DNA of 64,000 bases from Thalassoroseus pseudoceratinae (lineage in GTDB: Bacteria > Planctomycetota > Planctomycetia > Planctomycetales > Planctomycetaceae), in assembly GCF_011634775.1 (NCBI RefSeq), contig NZ_JAALXT010000001.1, forward strand, positions 1,383,125-1,447,124, read 5' to 3'. The notes below the pieces were generated by a model, which saw only the letters and a list, made by a program, of their open reading frames with translations, did not search any database and had not been told where the DNA came from. The position numbers were made by a program, and so were the translations under genes. Of the stretch, positions 46,385 through 55,653 are shown piece after piece (positions within the stretch are counted from its first letter, which is position 1; each line of letters opens with the position of its first letter).

Positions 46385-46776
46385 GATTGACTCTCCCGCA
46401 AGATGTCTTCCAAAACCTGGCGTTCGCGATCTGTGAGTTCCTGCTCGTCCACGAGTTGTTTCAACAACAACTCCCGCGATCCGCGAAACACACGGTCGAG
46501 TAAGTCACCAAGCAAGCTCCCGGAGACATCTTCGAACGACCTTCGAGCGCGATAGCAGAACGGTCGTTCCGACTTGGTTTGATCGAGAAAATTCTTCTCC
46601 ATTAAAATCCGAACCAAGGTGGCCACCGTCGTGTAGGCCAGCTCTATCTTCGAGGCGGCCAGCCGGTCTCGAACTTCCGCAACCGTCAATTCGGAATCAG
46701 TCTCGGGCAAGTCCCAAAAAATCTGCATGATTTCCAGTTCTCGATCTGTCAACTCTTTGGCACGCGGCCGAGCCAT
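46381..46776 (-). CDS. BlaI/MecI/CopY-family transcriptional repressor
   Basis: A 131-residue winged-helix repressor. LTDRELEIMQIFWDLP at the start, TVAEVRDRLAASKIELAYTTVATLVRILMEKNFL (recognition helix region, Ala-Tyr-Thr-Thr-Val) and the FCYRARRSFEDV wing are typical. The C-terminal helices dimerise. GGAGG 7 bases before ATG 46776 sets the start; an in-frame TTG two codons earlier was rejected. It probably represses its own promoter through the palindrome at 46818-46831 and is inactivated by the M56 protein encoded next. Confidence 0.93.
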   Translation of the reverse strand: MARPRAKELTDRELEIMQIFWDLPETDSELTVAEVRDRLAASKIELAYTTVATLVRILMEKNFLDQTKSERPFCYRARRSFEDVSGSLLGDLLDRVFRGSRELLLKQLVDEQELTDRERQVLEDILRESQS

Positions 46777-46814
46777 CGCCAAACCTCCACATTTGGTTTT
46801 TTAGATTTGGTTTC

Positions 46815-46842
46815 ATAGTAATCACGATTACGGAAACGTCAA
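46815..46842 (-). promoter_or_regulatory. Promoter of the BlaI-M56 unit with overlapping operator palindrome
   Basis: On the minus strand a -35 box TTGACG (46837-46842) and a -10 box TACTAT (46815-46820) are 16 bases apart. GTAATC-GT-GATTAC, a perfect inverted repeat at 46818-46831, lies in the spacer and touches the -10. A bound BlaI dimer there would block polymerase. Two copies of TTTGGTTT lie just downstream. Function is inferred. Confidence 0.6.
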
Positions 46843-46880
46843 CAAGAATCTCAGAGAAAACTTTCGGCGGGAATTCGCAA

Positions 46881-47351
46881 TCAGACGGGAAGTTCGCGGG
46901 CCATGCGATAGTTGACCATTTCCACGCCGCGACAAACCACGATCTGCCGTTCCAGCGTTGCAAAACCGTGACGTTCAAAGAAGGGGCGGGCGGTGATGCT
47001 GGCTTCCACCGTGAGTCGCGGCAGCGACTGCCGAGTCGCTTCTTCGAAGATGGTCGTGATTAACCCTCGACCAATTCCGATCCCCTGATGATCTGCCGAC
47101 ACATAAAACCGATCGATGTGCCCGTTTGGTTCCAATTCACCAAACCCGATCGGTCGCTCGTTCTGCTCCGCGACAATGACGAATCGCCCGGTAAACCGAT
47201 CGGCCCAGGCGATGTCATCAATGTCGTCCGACGCCCAAGCCTCAATTTGCTCAGGCGTGTAGTCGCGGCAGTTGATTCGTTGAATTGTATCGCGAAAGAG
47301 AGACAACAATTCGGATGCATCGCCCGCTTGATAGGGGCGGAGTTTCCACAT
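46881..47351 (-). CDS. GNAT-family N-acetyltransferase
   Basis: A 156-residue acetyltransferase. WKLRPYQAGDASELLSLFRDT is the usual N-terminus, and the acetyl-CoA motif is ADHQGIGIGRGLI (Gln-x-x-Gly-x-Gly). LTVEASITARPFFERHGF is the C-terminal helix and strand. This pattern resembles small GNATs such as YafP; the acceptor substrate is not predictable. It begins 4 bases after the DUF1501 gene, so they share a transcript. Confidence 0.88.
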   Translation of the reverse strand: MWKLRPYQAGDASELLSLFRDTIQRINCRDYTPEQIEAWASDDIDDIAWADRFTGRFVIVAEQNERPIGFGELEPNGHIDRFYVSADHQGIGIGRGLITTIFEEATRQSLPRLTVEASITARPFFERHGFATLERQIVVCRGVEMVNYRMARELPV

Positions 47352-47355
47352 CGAA

Positions 47356-48735
47356 TCAGAACAATTCCGAGATCGGTTGGCCGCCTTCTTCGACGATTGG
47401 GATCGGCCGACCTTGCGGGTTTGTCCAATGTGATTGGAGATCGATGTCGAGATGTTGGAACACCGTGGCTGCCAAGTCTTGTGGACGAACGGCTCGTGAT
47501 TGGATCGCTCCACCTTGCCGATCGGTACTACCGATGGCTTGACCGTGATTCAATCCGCCACCGGCGGCGAGCATCGACATCACCGGCGTCCAGTGATCGC
47601 GTCCCAATTCATTGTTGATTCGTGGAGAGCGTCCGAATTCGCCCATCATCAACACCAGCGTTTCGTCGAGCAATCCCCGTTCTTCCAGATCGGTGACCAA
47701 ACCGTACATGGCACGATCGACTCGCGGCAGCAGCGGTTTCAATCCCTTCTCGATTCCGCCCCAACGCACGTTGTCGCCGTGGTGATCGAAGTACCCCCAG
47801 GCACCGCTAACCAGCACGAAGGACACACCGTTTTCCACCAAACGCCGAGCCAACAACGCCTTTTGTCCAACGCTCGTTTGCCCGTATCGTTCTTTCAACT
47901 CCGCTGATTCATCGTCCAGACTGAACGCTTCTTGAACCTTGCCGGAGAGAACCATGTCAACCGCTTGCTGTGTGAAACGATCACTTTGAGCCAACGTGTT
48001 GCTTTGATCCAAATCCTTCTGGAGACGATCAAACTGCCGACGCAAACCCGCCCGATCTTGCAAACGATCGACAGAAACGCCTTTCGGCATGGCGAACTTA
48101 CCCGCGAGTTCCATTCCCTTCACGGGTTCAAAATCTGAGCCCATCATGCCTGCACCGTACACATCGGCGGCCCAGCTATCCGCGAGCCCGACAAACGCCG
48201 GCATGTTGGGATTGTTCGAGCCGCGAAACTTCGCCGCAATGGATCCCATCGAAGGATATCCGGCCCCGTCTTTGCCATCGTTCGTGCGACGTGCCAGGGG
48301 ATTTCCGGCTTGCATCGTGATTGGCGTGTGATTACTGGCCGTCGTGTCCACAGAGCGAATCACCGACAGGCGATCTGCAATCGATGCTTGCAACGGCATG
48401 TGCTCCGAGAATCGCACGCCCGGAATCTTCGTTGCAATGTCACCAAACGGACTTCGGATTTCGACGGGAGCATCCGGCTTTGGGTCCCACATGTCAATTT
48501 GACTCGGTCCGCCGGACAGCCAGAAGAGAATCACAGATTTCTTCGGCGTTCCTGTCGGACTGGCTGCGGCTTGGCGAAGCACACTCGGAAGCGACAACCC
48601 CGCCATTCCGGCTAAACCGGTCTGCAAGAACCAACGTCGCGAACCACCCACGCGAATCAAATCCCGTGCGGCGGGCGCAAACGGAGAACGGGCAACTTGT
48701 TGGGCGTGACTTGCAGCATGCGGTGAGTGAGTCAT
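47356..48735 (-). CDS. DUF1501-family exported protein
   Basis: A 459-residue protein of the DUF1501 family, related to the alkaline phosphatase/sulfatase fold. A twin-arginine signal (SRRWFLQTGLAGMAGLSL) lies at about residues 32-55. KSVILFWLSGGPSQIDMWDPKP, MGEFGRSPRIN and GRDHWTPVMSMLAAGGGL are family signatures. In planctomycetes these genes are very common and often follow DUF1549/DUF1553 genes; none is adjacent here. The molecular role is unknown. ATG 48735 was chosen; the frame extends to a TTG five codons upstream. Confidence 0.9.
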   Translation of the reverse strand: MTHSPHAASHAQQVARSPFAPAARDLIRVGGSRRWFLQTGLAGMAGLSLPSVLRQAAASPTGTPKKSVILFWLSGGPSQIDMWDPKPDAPVEIRSPFGDIATKIPGVRFSEHMPLQASIADRLSVIRSVDTTASNHTPITMQAGNPLARRTNDGKDGAGYPSMGSIAAKFRGSNNPNMPAFVGLADSWAADVYGAGMMGSDFEPVKGMELAGKFAMPKGVSVDRLQDRAGLRRQFDRLQKDLDQSNTLAQSDRFTQQAVDMVLSGKVQEAFSLDDESAELKERYGQTSVGQKALLARRLVENGVSFVLVSGAWGYFDHHGDNVRWGGIEKGLKPLLPRVDRAMYGLVTDLEERGLLDETLVLMMGEFGRSPRINNELGRDHWTPVMSMLAAGGGLNHGQAIGSTDRQGGAIQSRAVRPQDLAATVFQHLDIDLQSHWTNPQGRPIPIVEEGGQPISELF

Positions 48736-48852
48736 ATTCCGTACTCTCAATCGGGCGAGATCGATGGGGGGAGGCGCGTCAACAAATACTCTTATCGACA
48801 GTTTAACAAATCAACATTCGTTGTCACGTCCGAATCTCACACGATTCTCGAT

Positions 48853-49587
48853 TCATGATTCCCCACGAAGACGCTGGGTGAGTTTCGCAATCACAGCGGC
48901 ACATTCTTTGCGAGCTTCCGCAAGCCCACTTGGAGTAACATTCCCCGCTTTACAGTAATCCAGCACGATATCCTCAGCGGCCATCAACTCTTTGCAAGCG
49001 TCCGGAATCTCGGAGGCGATTTCGGGGGGAATCGTGGAAACACCGTTCAAGTCGCCGTGAAGCAGGTCGCCAGGATAGACGATGATCCCGCCCACACTGA
49101 TCGGCACGTTGATATCTAAAATATGACAGTACCCGTGTGAGCAGGTTTCGCCGTTCGTGAACACTGGGAAGCCGAGAGCTTCGACTTGGTCCAAATCCCG
49201 ACCCGTGCCGGAGGTGATCAGTCCTTTTGCTCCAAAGGCCTGGTAGGTCGTACACATCACCTCGCCGAATGTCGCGGAGGTCGTGGGTTCATCGAGATCC
49301 TGAAACACGACGACTGGCGGACCGGGAAGTTCGTCGAACCGGGCCACTTGTTGATCGAGACTCGCATAAACGTCGCCCCCGCGTGGTGGAGCCATCGACC
49401 GAAACTGCGATGTCAACGCATATCCCACCATCGGCGGCATCTTGGGGAAACTCGCCTTGATGGAGTGGTTCATGTACCCCGTGTTGCGAGGGCGAACGTC
49501 CCATAACTCAATGACATTGCAAACGGTCGGTGTATCGTACTTGGCGAGAGCGGCAAGTTGGTCATTGGTCAGGCCGGGAGTGGTCAT
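48853..49587 (-). CDS. RraA-like family protein
   Basis: A 244-residue protein of the RraA/HMG-aldolase fold. [20 protein letters not shown] at the start, [24 protein letters not shown] with the conserved Gly-x-x-Arg-Asp, and [10 protein letters not shown] are typical. Family members are 4-hydroxy-4-methyl-2-oxoglutarate or oxaloacetate-type aldolases/decarboxylases or RNase E inhibitors; this one is longer than RraA, so an aldolase-like role is more likely. ATG 49587 has AGGA upstream and overlaps the end of the next gene upstream by 26 bases. Confidence 0.82.
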   Translation of the reverse strand: MTTPGLTNDQLAALAKYDTPTVCNVIELWDVRPRNTGYMNHSIKASFPKMPPMVGYALTSQFRSMAPPRGGDVYASLDQQVARFDELPGPPVVVFQDLDEPTTSATFGEVMCTTYQAFGAKGLITSGTGRDLDQVEALGFPVFTNGETCSHGYCHILDINVPISVGGIIVYPGDLLHGDLNGVSTIPPEIASEIPDACKELMAAEDIVLDYCKAGNVTPSGLAEARKECAAVIAKLTQRLRGES

Positions 49588-50110
49588 CGTGGAGTCCTGC
49601 TTCGGTGGTGAATTCTGGATCGGCAACGAGGTCTTCGTCCGTCAACGACGGATCAAACCTCGGATCGAGCGGACCACCATACCAAACATTCACACCGACG
49701 GCACCCAAACCCGCGATGAGCAGCAACAGGTATCCCAACCAATACGCGGGCAGTGATTCGAACTCCCAACCGTGATGACCGGCGAACACACACGCCAATC
49801 CAACGACCAACAAGAAACCGAGAGAGATCAACCGCCAACGGCAGCGTTTTTGAAGCAGTTGTCGCGGTGCCGAGATCGATTCAGCAATGTGATCGGCCAC
49901 GAATTTTTCATCGGACTTCTGGCCCAACCAGGCCAATCCCAGGACAATCGGCCAAGCCACGACTGCGAACAGCAACCCCCAACCAAGATCCGGTTGTCGA
50001 TCGTCAGTCAATAGCCCCACCACTAGGACCACCGTAAGCCCACCAAACAGCAGGTGGATTTGAAAGGCGTCGCCACTGCGTAGGAATCGACGGAATTCGG
50101 GCGAGAACAT
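49562..50110 (-). CDS. Membrane protein of unknown function
   Basis: A 182-residue protein with four hydrophobic helices at about 19-34, 44-63, 94-113 and 123-145. The start [21 protein letters not shown] and the acidic tail are cytoplasmic by the positive-inside rule. I recognise no family. Its end overlaps the RraA-like gene by 26 bases, so the two are translated together; it is 92 bases after scpA. Confidence 0.75.
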   Translation of the reverse strand: MFSPEFRRFLRSGDAFQIHLLFGGLTVVLVVGLLTDDRQPDLGWGLLFAVVAWPIVLGLAWLGQKSDEKFVADHIAESISAPRQLLQKRCRWRLISLGFLLVVGLACVFAGHHGWEFESLPAYWLGYLLLLIAGLGAVGVNVWYGGPLDPRFDPSLTDEDLVADPEFTTEAGLHDDHSRPDQ

Positions 50111-50202
50111 CGCTGCCCTCCGGCATTCAATCAAGAGAGTGAACCCAACGTGTTCCCAGATCGTAAAACGAACGCTGGCGAATTTCGAGTTGGTCGACTC
50201 AA

Positions 50203-51051
50203 TCAAGCCGCCTGTTGTAGCGGCGGCTCTTCCTCGGAGTCGTCCGGAGCTTCTGTTTGCTCGGTCGAGGGTTCTGCCTGTTCAGGCTGGGGTTGCGGTG
50301 CTGGTTCTTGTTCCGATTCTTCCAACGGTGGCAAGACGGTGATTTCGCCGTAATCGGCGGGCTGCTCGGCTCGGAAGCTGTAGTGACGGATCAGCTCTAG
50401 AATCGCCAGAAACACACCGACAATTCGGCTACGTTCGTTTTCGCCTTGGAAGAAATCGCTGAATTTCACACGCCCCGACTTCATCACGCGATCGCGGATG
50501 CGGTCCATGTGGACGGAAATTGGGGTGTCGTCGTAGCGGATGTTCGCATGCGACGGTTCTTCCGTCTTCGTCTTGACGATTCGCCCGAGAGCACTCACCA
50601 AGTCCCACAATTCCACATCACGAATGTAATCGGCCGACGGGTCCTTGCCGCCACGCGGACGGTCGTCGGTCAAACGTGGGAAACGTTCCTGCCAGATCGC
50701 CGCTTGTTCTTCGAGTGCCGTCGCCGCTTCCTTGAACTTCTTGTATTCCAACAATTGCTGGATCAGTTCACTTCGTGGATCGCGATCTTCGGTGTCGTCT
50801 TGCGATTCCTCAGGACGAGGCAGCACCTCGCGACTCTTAATCTCAACCAGCGTGCTCGCCATCACGATGAAGTCGCCGACAAGATCAAGATCGATCCATT
50901 CGAGAACTTCGAGAAACTCGGCAAACTGGGAGGTAATCTTCGCGATCGGCAATTCGCGGATATCCAGCTCGCTCCGCTCGACCAGGTAAAGCAATAGGTC
51001 GAGCGGACCGCTGAAAATGTCTAATTCGACTCGGTACAACGCAGTAGTCAT
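50203..51051 (-). CDS. scpA: Segregation and condensation protein A
   Basis: A 282-residue kleisin that bridges SMC heads in the chromosome condensin. YRVELDIFSGPLDLLLYLVERSELDI is the diagnostic N-terminus, followed by DFIVMASTLVEIKSREVLP. The C-terminal winged helix includes FSDFFQGENERSRIVGVFLAILELI. A Glu/Pro/Gln-rich tail of about 40 residues ends the protein. ATG 51051 is used; an earlier in-frame start 15 codons upstream gives an unlike extension. scpB is not in this window. Confidence 0.93.
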   Translation of the reverse strand: MTTALYRVELDIFSGPLDLLLYLVERSELDIRELPIAKITSQFAEFLEVLEWIDLDLVGDFIVMASTLVEIKSREVLPRPEESQDDTEDRDPRSELIQQLLEYKKFKEAATALEEQAAIWQERFPRLTDDRPRGGKDPSADYIRDVELWDLVSALGRIVKTKTEEPSHANIRYDDTPISVHMDRIRDRVMKSGRVKFSDFFQGENERSRIVGVFLAILELIRHYSFRAEQPADYGEITVLPPLEESEQEPAPQPQPEQAEPSTEQTEAPDDSEEEPPLQQAA

Positions 51052-51224
51052 CGAAGCCGATCGGGGGAGGAGTTGTTGGATTCCGTCGATACGCAATCAA
51101 ACGCTGTCTGCGCATCGATCTAGAATCGTTATCGTCACCAGTACCGTCACGACTTGAATAATTCGCAAAGTCGATGCGGTCAACCCAGCTTCTCCGAGAT
51201 CGGCCCCAATCCGCGAGCTTCCGC

Positions 51225-51686
51225 TCAATCCGTGAGTTCAAACTTGAAATCGTTCTCACCATCTTCCGCCACGCTCGCGGTGAGTTTCGACTGATCAAAG
51301 TCGTTGTATTTCGCCGGTAGCTGATTTTCCTCGGTCGTCGGCGGAATCACGCCTTCGGGATCTTTGATCTCCGGTTGGTGAACGACGATCTTGGAAATCC
51401 GCACCTGGTGAGACCCGGGAACCGCTCCGTCGCCTGGCTCGTAAGTGGTGAGTTCAAACCGACCCTCGGCATCGGTTTTTGCATACGCGGGACCACCTTT
51501 GGCCGACGAACGGAAAACCACATCGGCTCCCTCGACCGGATCACCGTTATATGTGACCGTCCCGGAAACGGGGACGACTTTGGGTCGATCTTTGGTCCAT
51601 TGATCTTCCGTTGCGCCCCCACATCCCACAGCAATCACAATGGGCAACATGCAGAAAAGAGCAAGAATCCTCGAACGCATAAACAT
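51225..51686 (-). CDS. Small putative lipoprotein with a carboxypeptidase-regulatory-like domain
   Basis: A 153-residue secreted protein. A lipoprotein-type signal (LFCMLPIVIAVGCGG) ends at a Cys near residue 22. The mature part is a beta-sandwich like the transthyretin/carboxypeptidase regulatory domain: VSGTVTYNGDPVEGADVVFRS and KTDAEGRFELTTYEPGDGAVPG. This type is very common in planctomycetes and its role is unknown. ATG 51686 has GAGGA 6 bases upstream. It is on the same strand as the DUF1559 gene, with which such proteins often pair. Confidence 0.85.
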   Translation of the reverse strand: MFMRSRILALFCMLPIVIAVGCGGATEDQWTKDRPKVVPVSGTVTYNGDPVEGADVVFRSSAKGGPAYAKTDAEGRFELTTYEPGDGAVPGSHQVRISKIVVHQPEIKDPEGVIPPTTEENQLPAKYNDFDQSKLTASVAEDGENDFKFELTD

Positions 51687-51916
51687 CGATTTCCTCAGAG
51701 TTGTTTGATTCACACCGTGTCGGACGCTCATCCCCAAACATTAGGGAGGCCCGGATCGACGGTCGTTAATTGAAGAGACTCCGGCGGCGACGATTGCAAC
51801 CGGAGTCCATAAATTTCCGCAAGAATTGCAGGACACTCGAACACAGTCGCTGTTCGACTGGTTCAGAGCGGGTTCTGTTCTACGTCTTTCGCAGACACAG
51901 AATACGGTCATCCGGT

Positions 51917-52903
51917 TTAGAACTCGCTGATGACTTCGCTTCCGCCCTTGGATCCCAATGCTCCCCACACACCATACGGGCTCACGCCGCCGGTGACAGC
52001 GGTTTGCGTGAGATCGCCGGTGTTGATGTTTTCACTCACAAACCGGACGGATGCATCACACAGCAAGACCTGAACCCCGCCAGGGTGAAGACTGCTAGCG
52101 GTATACAACCCACCACCTGACTGCGAACTGCAAGTCGGTCCGTTCGGGGGGAGAATCGTCGTCAGCCCGACATACCCGGATCGGCCATCGGGCCAACGGT
52201 AGCCCGAACAACGATCGGCCGCAATCACTGGGGCTCCACTGACATACTGCCCACCCACAAATTGTGCCAAGCAGCCGGTCGGATTCGTCGTGTTGGACGA
52301 AATGTGCATGCCGAGCCGATTGTCGCCTTTGGGTTTGACGAACTCGGACATCGCAATCGTGTTGCTGGTTCCATCGGTGATATCCCGCATTTTCACTGCG
52401 GATTGCTCACCGAAGACTCCACGCACATTGCTGCCTGCCAAGTTGTAATTGTCCCCCATGTTGAACGAATAGTTGACTTCACCAAACGGGCTCCCGGCCA
52501 AGGAATCCGAAGGGCACAGCCACGCATCCACTTGGGTGGTATACGGTTGAAACGCGGTATTCCAAACGTATTGCGGGTTGGCTTGAATTTGCTCCGCCAT
52601 CGCATTTTGTTCGATGTACGGCAGCAACATCACAAATCCACTATGACGCGGCGGGAGTGAGGTGCCACTCGTGTTTCCCGAGGTGATCGGTCCACCTTGC
52701 CGCGGCGGAAAGGATTTGTGAACGTCGTGATAATTGTGCAACGCCAACCCAAATTGCTTGAGGTTGTTCTTGCATTGCGTTCTTCTCGCTGCTTCCCGTG
52801 CCTGCTGAACGGCGGGCAGCAACAATGCGATCAGAATTGCAATAATCGCAATCACGACCAGCAATTCGATCAACGTGAAGCCCGAGCGACGGTCCCTTTT
52901 CAT
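51917..52903 (-). CDS. DUF1559-family protein with prepilin-type N-terminus
   Basis: A 328-residue protein. [20 protein letters not shown] is a type IV prepilin/pseudopilin signal with the cleavage Gly and Glu at +5. The DUF1559 domain has [22 protein letters not shown] near the start and [22 protein letters not shown] at the end (H-x-G and the final strand). DUF1559 proteins are a planctomycete expansion of unknown function, probably extracytoplasmic pilus-like proteins. ATG 52903 is placed by AAGGA 7 bases upstream; the ATG two codons earlier is too close to it. Confidence 0.92.
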   Translation of the reverse strand: MKRDRRSGFTLIELLVVIAIIAILIALLLPAVQQAREAARRTQCKNNLKQFGLALHNYHDVHKSFPPRQGGPITSGNTSGTSLPPRHSGFVMLLPYIEQNAMAEQIQANPQYVWNTAFQPYTTQVDAWLCPSDSLAGSPFGEVNYSFNMGDNYNLAGSNVRGVFGEQSAVKMRDITDGTSNTIAMSEFVKPKGDNRLGMHISSNTTNPTGCLAQFVGGQYVSGAPVIAADRCSGYRWPDGRSGYVGLTTILPPNGPTCSSQSGGGLYTASSLHPGGVQVLLCDASVRFVSENINTGDLTQTAVTGGVSPYGVWGALGSKGGSEVISEF

Positions 52904-52955
52904 TCTCATGTCCTTGGAAAAAGATACTGACTAAAAAATCACATGGTCTGCTGTA

Positions 52956-52983
52956 TCATAGGTGACGAATCCAACACCGCAAA
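52956..52983 (-). promoter_or_regulatory. Promoter candidate for the DUF1559 gene
   Basis: Minus strand: -35 box TTGCGG (52978-52983) and -10 box TATGAT (52956-52961), 16 bases apart. Transcription would begin near 52949, about 45 bases before the ATG. The -35 is a weak match. Confidence 0.4.
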
Positions 52984-53141
52984 CACTCAGACTATTCGCT
53001 TTTTTCATCAAATTCTTATCAAAAGTTTCGTAACCTGCATGACACGACCAACTCGTTCGACGTGAAGACAGTTCGGCGGTATGCTGATTTCTTGATCTGA
53101 CTATTTCAACATCATGACTCGACCAAGCCACGGAGCCGCTC

Positions 53142-54380
53142 ATGGATCAAACTTCAGGAACTCCGACGACAAAAACGCAGGATTCGTCCGTTAATCGCCG
53201 TAGTTTTCTAGCCGCGACGACTGCCGGAATTTTGGCTGCGAAGTCAGCTCTCGGACGTGATTACGGCCCGGATGCCCCTCCGGTGCGGTATCCTGATCCC
53301 GATATTGTGACGCTGGACGATCGGTTCAAAAAATACGCCCTCGGCAACACGCCGATTCAACGGATTTACCATAGTCCCGATTTGCTCTGGGCCGAAGGTC
53401 CGGCTTGGAATGGCGTGGGAAAATATCTGGTGTGGAGCGACATCCCCAACAATCGCCAACTCCGCTGGATGGCCGAAGACGGACATGTGAGCGAACGCTT
53501 CCGCTATCCTTCCGGCAACAGCAATGGGAACACATTCGATTTCCAAGGCCGACAGATTTCCTGCGAACACGGCAACCGACGGGTCGTGCGGTATGAGTAT
53601 GACGGTTCCGTGACGGTCCTCGCCGACTCCTACAACGGCAAGGAATTCAACGCCCCCAACGATGCCGTCGTGCATCCCGAAGACGGAGCCATCTGGTTCA
53701 CCGACCCCGGTTATGGCAGTCTGATGAACTACGAAGGCCACAAAGCCGACACCGGTTCCGTCCAACCGAATCAGAAGGAAGCCGTCTACCGCATCGACGC
53801 CAAGACGATGAAAGTCGAGCAGGTGACCGACGAAATCTTCAAACCAAACGGGCTGTGTTTCTCGCCGGATTACAAGAAACTCTACGTTGCCGACACCGGT
53901 TCCTCGCACTACCCGGAAGCGAAAAAGGAAATCAAGGTGTGGGATGTCGTGGATGGCAAGAAATTGGCAAACGGCCGCGTGTTTGCCTCGATGGACTTAC
54001 AGATGGGAACAGTACGCCGCCAAATGACCCCCGAAGAATCGCGTGAGTTCTCGGAGAGATTGCGATCGGCCGGCAGCCGCGAGGAAGCTAACAAGATTCT
54101 TGCTGAGCGCCGACTCCCCAACATCAAAGCTGGTCAAGCCGACGGCATTCGCTGCGATGTCGATGGCAACGTTTGGTCCAGTGCGGGTTGGGTTGGTGAT
54201 GGTTATGATGGCGTGCACGTCTTCGCCGCAGAAGACGGACAACGCATCGGTCAGATTCGGTTGCCGGAAATCTGTTCGAACGTGTGTTTCGGCGGAGCGA
54301 AGCGGAATCGGTTATTCATGACGGCAAGCACATCAGTGTACGCGGTGTACGTCGAAACACAAGGTGCTCACATTACCTAA
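53142..54380 (+). CDS. SMP-30/gluconolactonase family protein, Tat-exported
   Basis: A 412-residue protein. The twin-arginine signal is NRRSFLAATTAGILAAKSALG. The six-bladed propeller shows EGPAWNGVGKYLVWSDI, NAPNDAVVHPEDGAIWFTDPGYG and KPNGLCFSPDYKKLYVADTGS, with the metal-binding Glu, Asn and Asp of the family. Residues 287-325 or so include a helical insertion (RRQMTPEESREFSERLRSAG) not usual in short members. It probably hydrolyses a sugar lactone outside the cytoplasm. It is followed by a CobW-type gene 82 bases on. Confidence 0.9.
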   Translation: MDQTSGTPTTKTQDSSVNRRSFLAATTAGILAAKSALGRDYGPDAPPVRYPDPDIVTLDDRFKKYALGNTPIQRIYHSPDLLWAEGPAWNGVGKYLVWSDIPNNRQLRWMAEDGHVSERFRYPSGNSNGNTFDFQGRQISCEHGNRRVVRYEYDGSVTVLADSYNGKEFNAPNDAVVHPEDGAIWFTDPGYGSLMNYEGHKADTGSVQPNQKEAVYRIDAKTMKVEQVTDEIFKPNGLCFSPDYKKLYVADTGSSHYPEAKKEIKVWDVVDGKKLANGRVFASMDLQMGTVRRQMTPEESREFSERLRSAGSREEANKILAERRLPNIKAGQADGIRCDVDGNVWSSAGWVGDGYDGVHVFAAEDGQRIGQIRLPEICSNVCFGGAKRNRLFMTASTSVYAVYVETQGAHIT

Positions 54381-54462
54381 GAAAAGTTGAACCGCCGCAA
54401 TGTCGGCGGTTCATTTCCACACGACAATATCACATTCTTCAGAATTTCTGAGAGTCAAGAAT

Positions 54463-55569
54463 ATGGCCAAGAAAATTCGCTACATTATGCTCGGTGGTTT
54501 CCTGGGAGCCGGGAAAACAACCACGATTTCCCGACTCGCAAGACTCTACCGAGAGCAGGGCTTGAACGTGGGAATTGTGACGAATGACCAAGCCGCCGAC
54601 TTGGTCGACACGCACATGCTGCGATCACAGGGCTACGATGTCGGCGAGGTCGCCGGCGCGTGTTTTTGCTGCAATTTCAACGAACTCACCGACACCGTAG
54701 GTCGACTCGAAGAAACCAAACACCCCGATGTCATCCTGGCGGAACCGGTCGGCAGCTGCACGGATTTGGTCGCCACGGTCGTATTGCCGTTGCAGAAACT
54801 GTTCGAGCACAAATTCGAAGTCGCACCGTACGCCGTCATCCTCAAACCCAATCACGGACGACGGATTCTGGAAGGCGACGGCAAACGAGGCTTCTCCCCC
54901 AAAGCGGAATACATCTTCCGTAAACAATTGGAGGAAGCAGACTTACTGCTCATCAATCGCGTTGATGAACTCTCGCCGGAGGACGTTGACCACCTCGAAT
55001 CACTGCTCAAAACAGAACAACCGGACGTACCCATTCTGCGAATCTCCGCCCGCAACGGCGACGGATTCGATGAACTCGTCCAACACCTTGATCAACCAGG
55101 GCAGGGTGTGCGACGAGTCTTGGAACTCGATTACGATGTTTACGCCGAAGGCGAAGCGGAACTCGGTTGGCTGAACAGCAGCCTAAAGATTTCCAAAGAC
55201 GAGGCGTTCTCGCTCGACCAATTCCTAACCGATGCGGTCCAAGCTCTACGAGATCGACTGGAAACCGCCGGTGCGGAAACGGCCCACCTGAAGGCGATCG
55301 GTCTCTGCGAAGGTGCCTACGGGGTGGCGAATCTTGTCGGAAGTGATGTCGCCAGCGAACTATCCCTGGCCTCACACGCCGAAACCAAGACCGCCGATGT
55401 CGTCATCAACGCTCGTGTTGCGATCGATCCCGAGACTTTGCAAGAATTGGTTGATGATGCAGTCAAGAGCGTGACGACCGCACACGGTTTGAACATGGAA
55501 CCTGGTTCCACACAAAGCTTTCGCCCCGGCCGCCCGGTGCCTACCCATCGCTATCCGGCATCGACCTAA
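54463..55569 (+). CDS. CobW/COG0523-family GTPase (metal chaperone type)
   Basis: A 368-residue P-loop GTPase. Walker A is GGFLGAGKTTT, and the metal-binding CxCC motif is present in GACFCCNFNELT (Cys-Phe-Cys-Cys). NRVDELSPED contains the guanine-specificity NxxD. The C-terminal half is not the usual CobW C-terminal domain and has no His-rich stretch. Family members deliver zinc, cobalt or iron to client enzymes. ATG 54463 was chosen over a start 21 codons earlier that precedes no family residue. The client is not clear from neighbours. Confidence 0.9.
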   Translation: MAKKIRYIMLGGFLGAGKTTTISRLARLYREQGLNVGIVTNDQAADLVDTHMLRSQGYDVGEVAGACFCCNFNELTDTVGRLEETKHPDVILAEPVGSCTDLVATVVLPLQKLFEHKFEVAPYAVILKPNHGRRILEGDGKRGFSPKAEYIFRKQLEEADLLLINRVDELSPEDVDHLESLLKTEQPDVPILRISARNGDGFDELVQHLDQPGQGVRRVLELDYDVYAEGEAELGWLNSSLKISKDEAFSLDQFLTDAVQALRDRLETAGAETAHLKAIGLCEGAYGVANLVGSDVASELSLASHAETKTADVVINARVAIDPETLQELVDDAVKSVTTAHGLNMEPGSTQSFRPGRPVPTHRYPAST

Positions 55570-55653
55570 ATACCAAATCGAGCGTTTGCTCATTTGTGGT
55601 CAAGAACTGATCTCGTGAAAAAAGGTCCGGCTCGGTAGATTCCGCAAACGTAA

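Noticed and set aside
51837-51857. Inverted repeat TCGAACA / TGTTCGA between the lipoprotein and DUF1559 genes
   Set aside because: A 7-bp stem with no T-run and no nearby promoter; not enough to call a terminator or operator.
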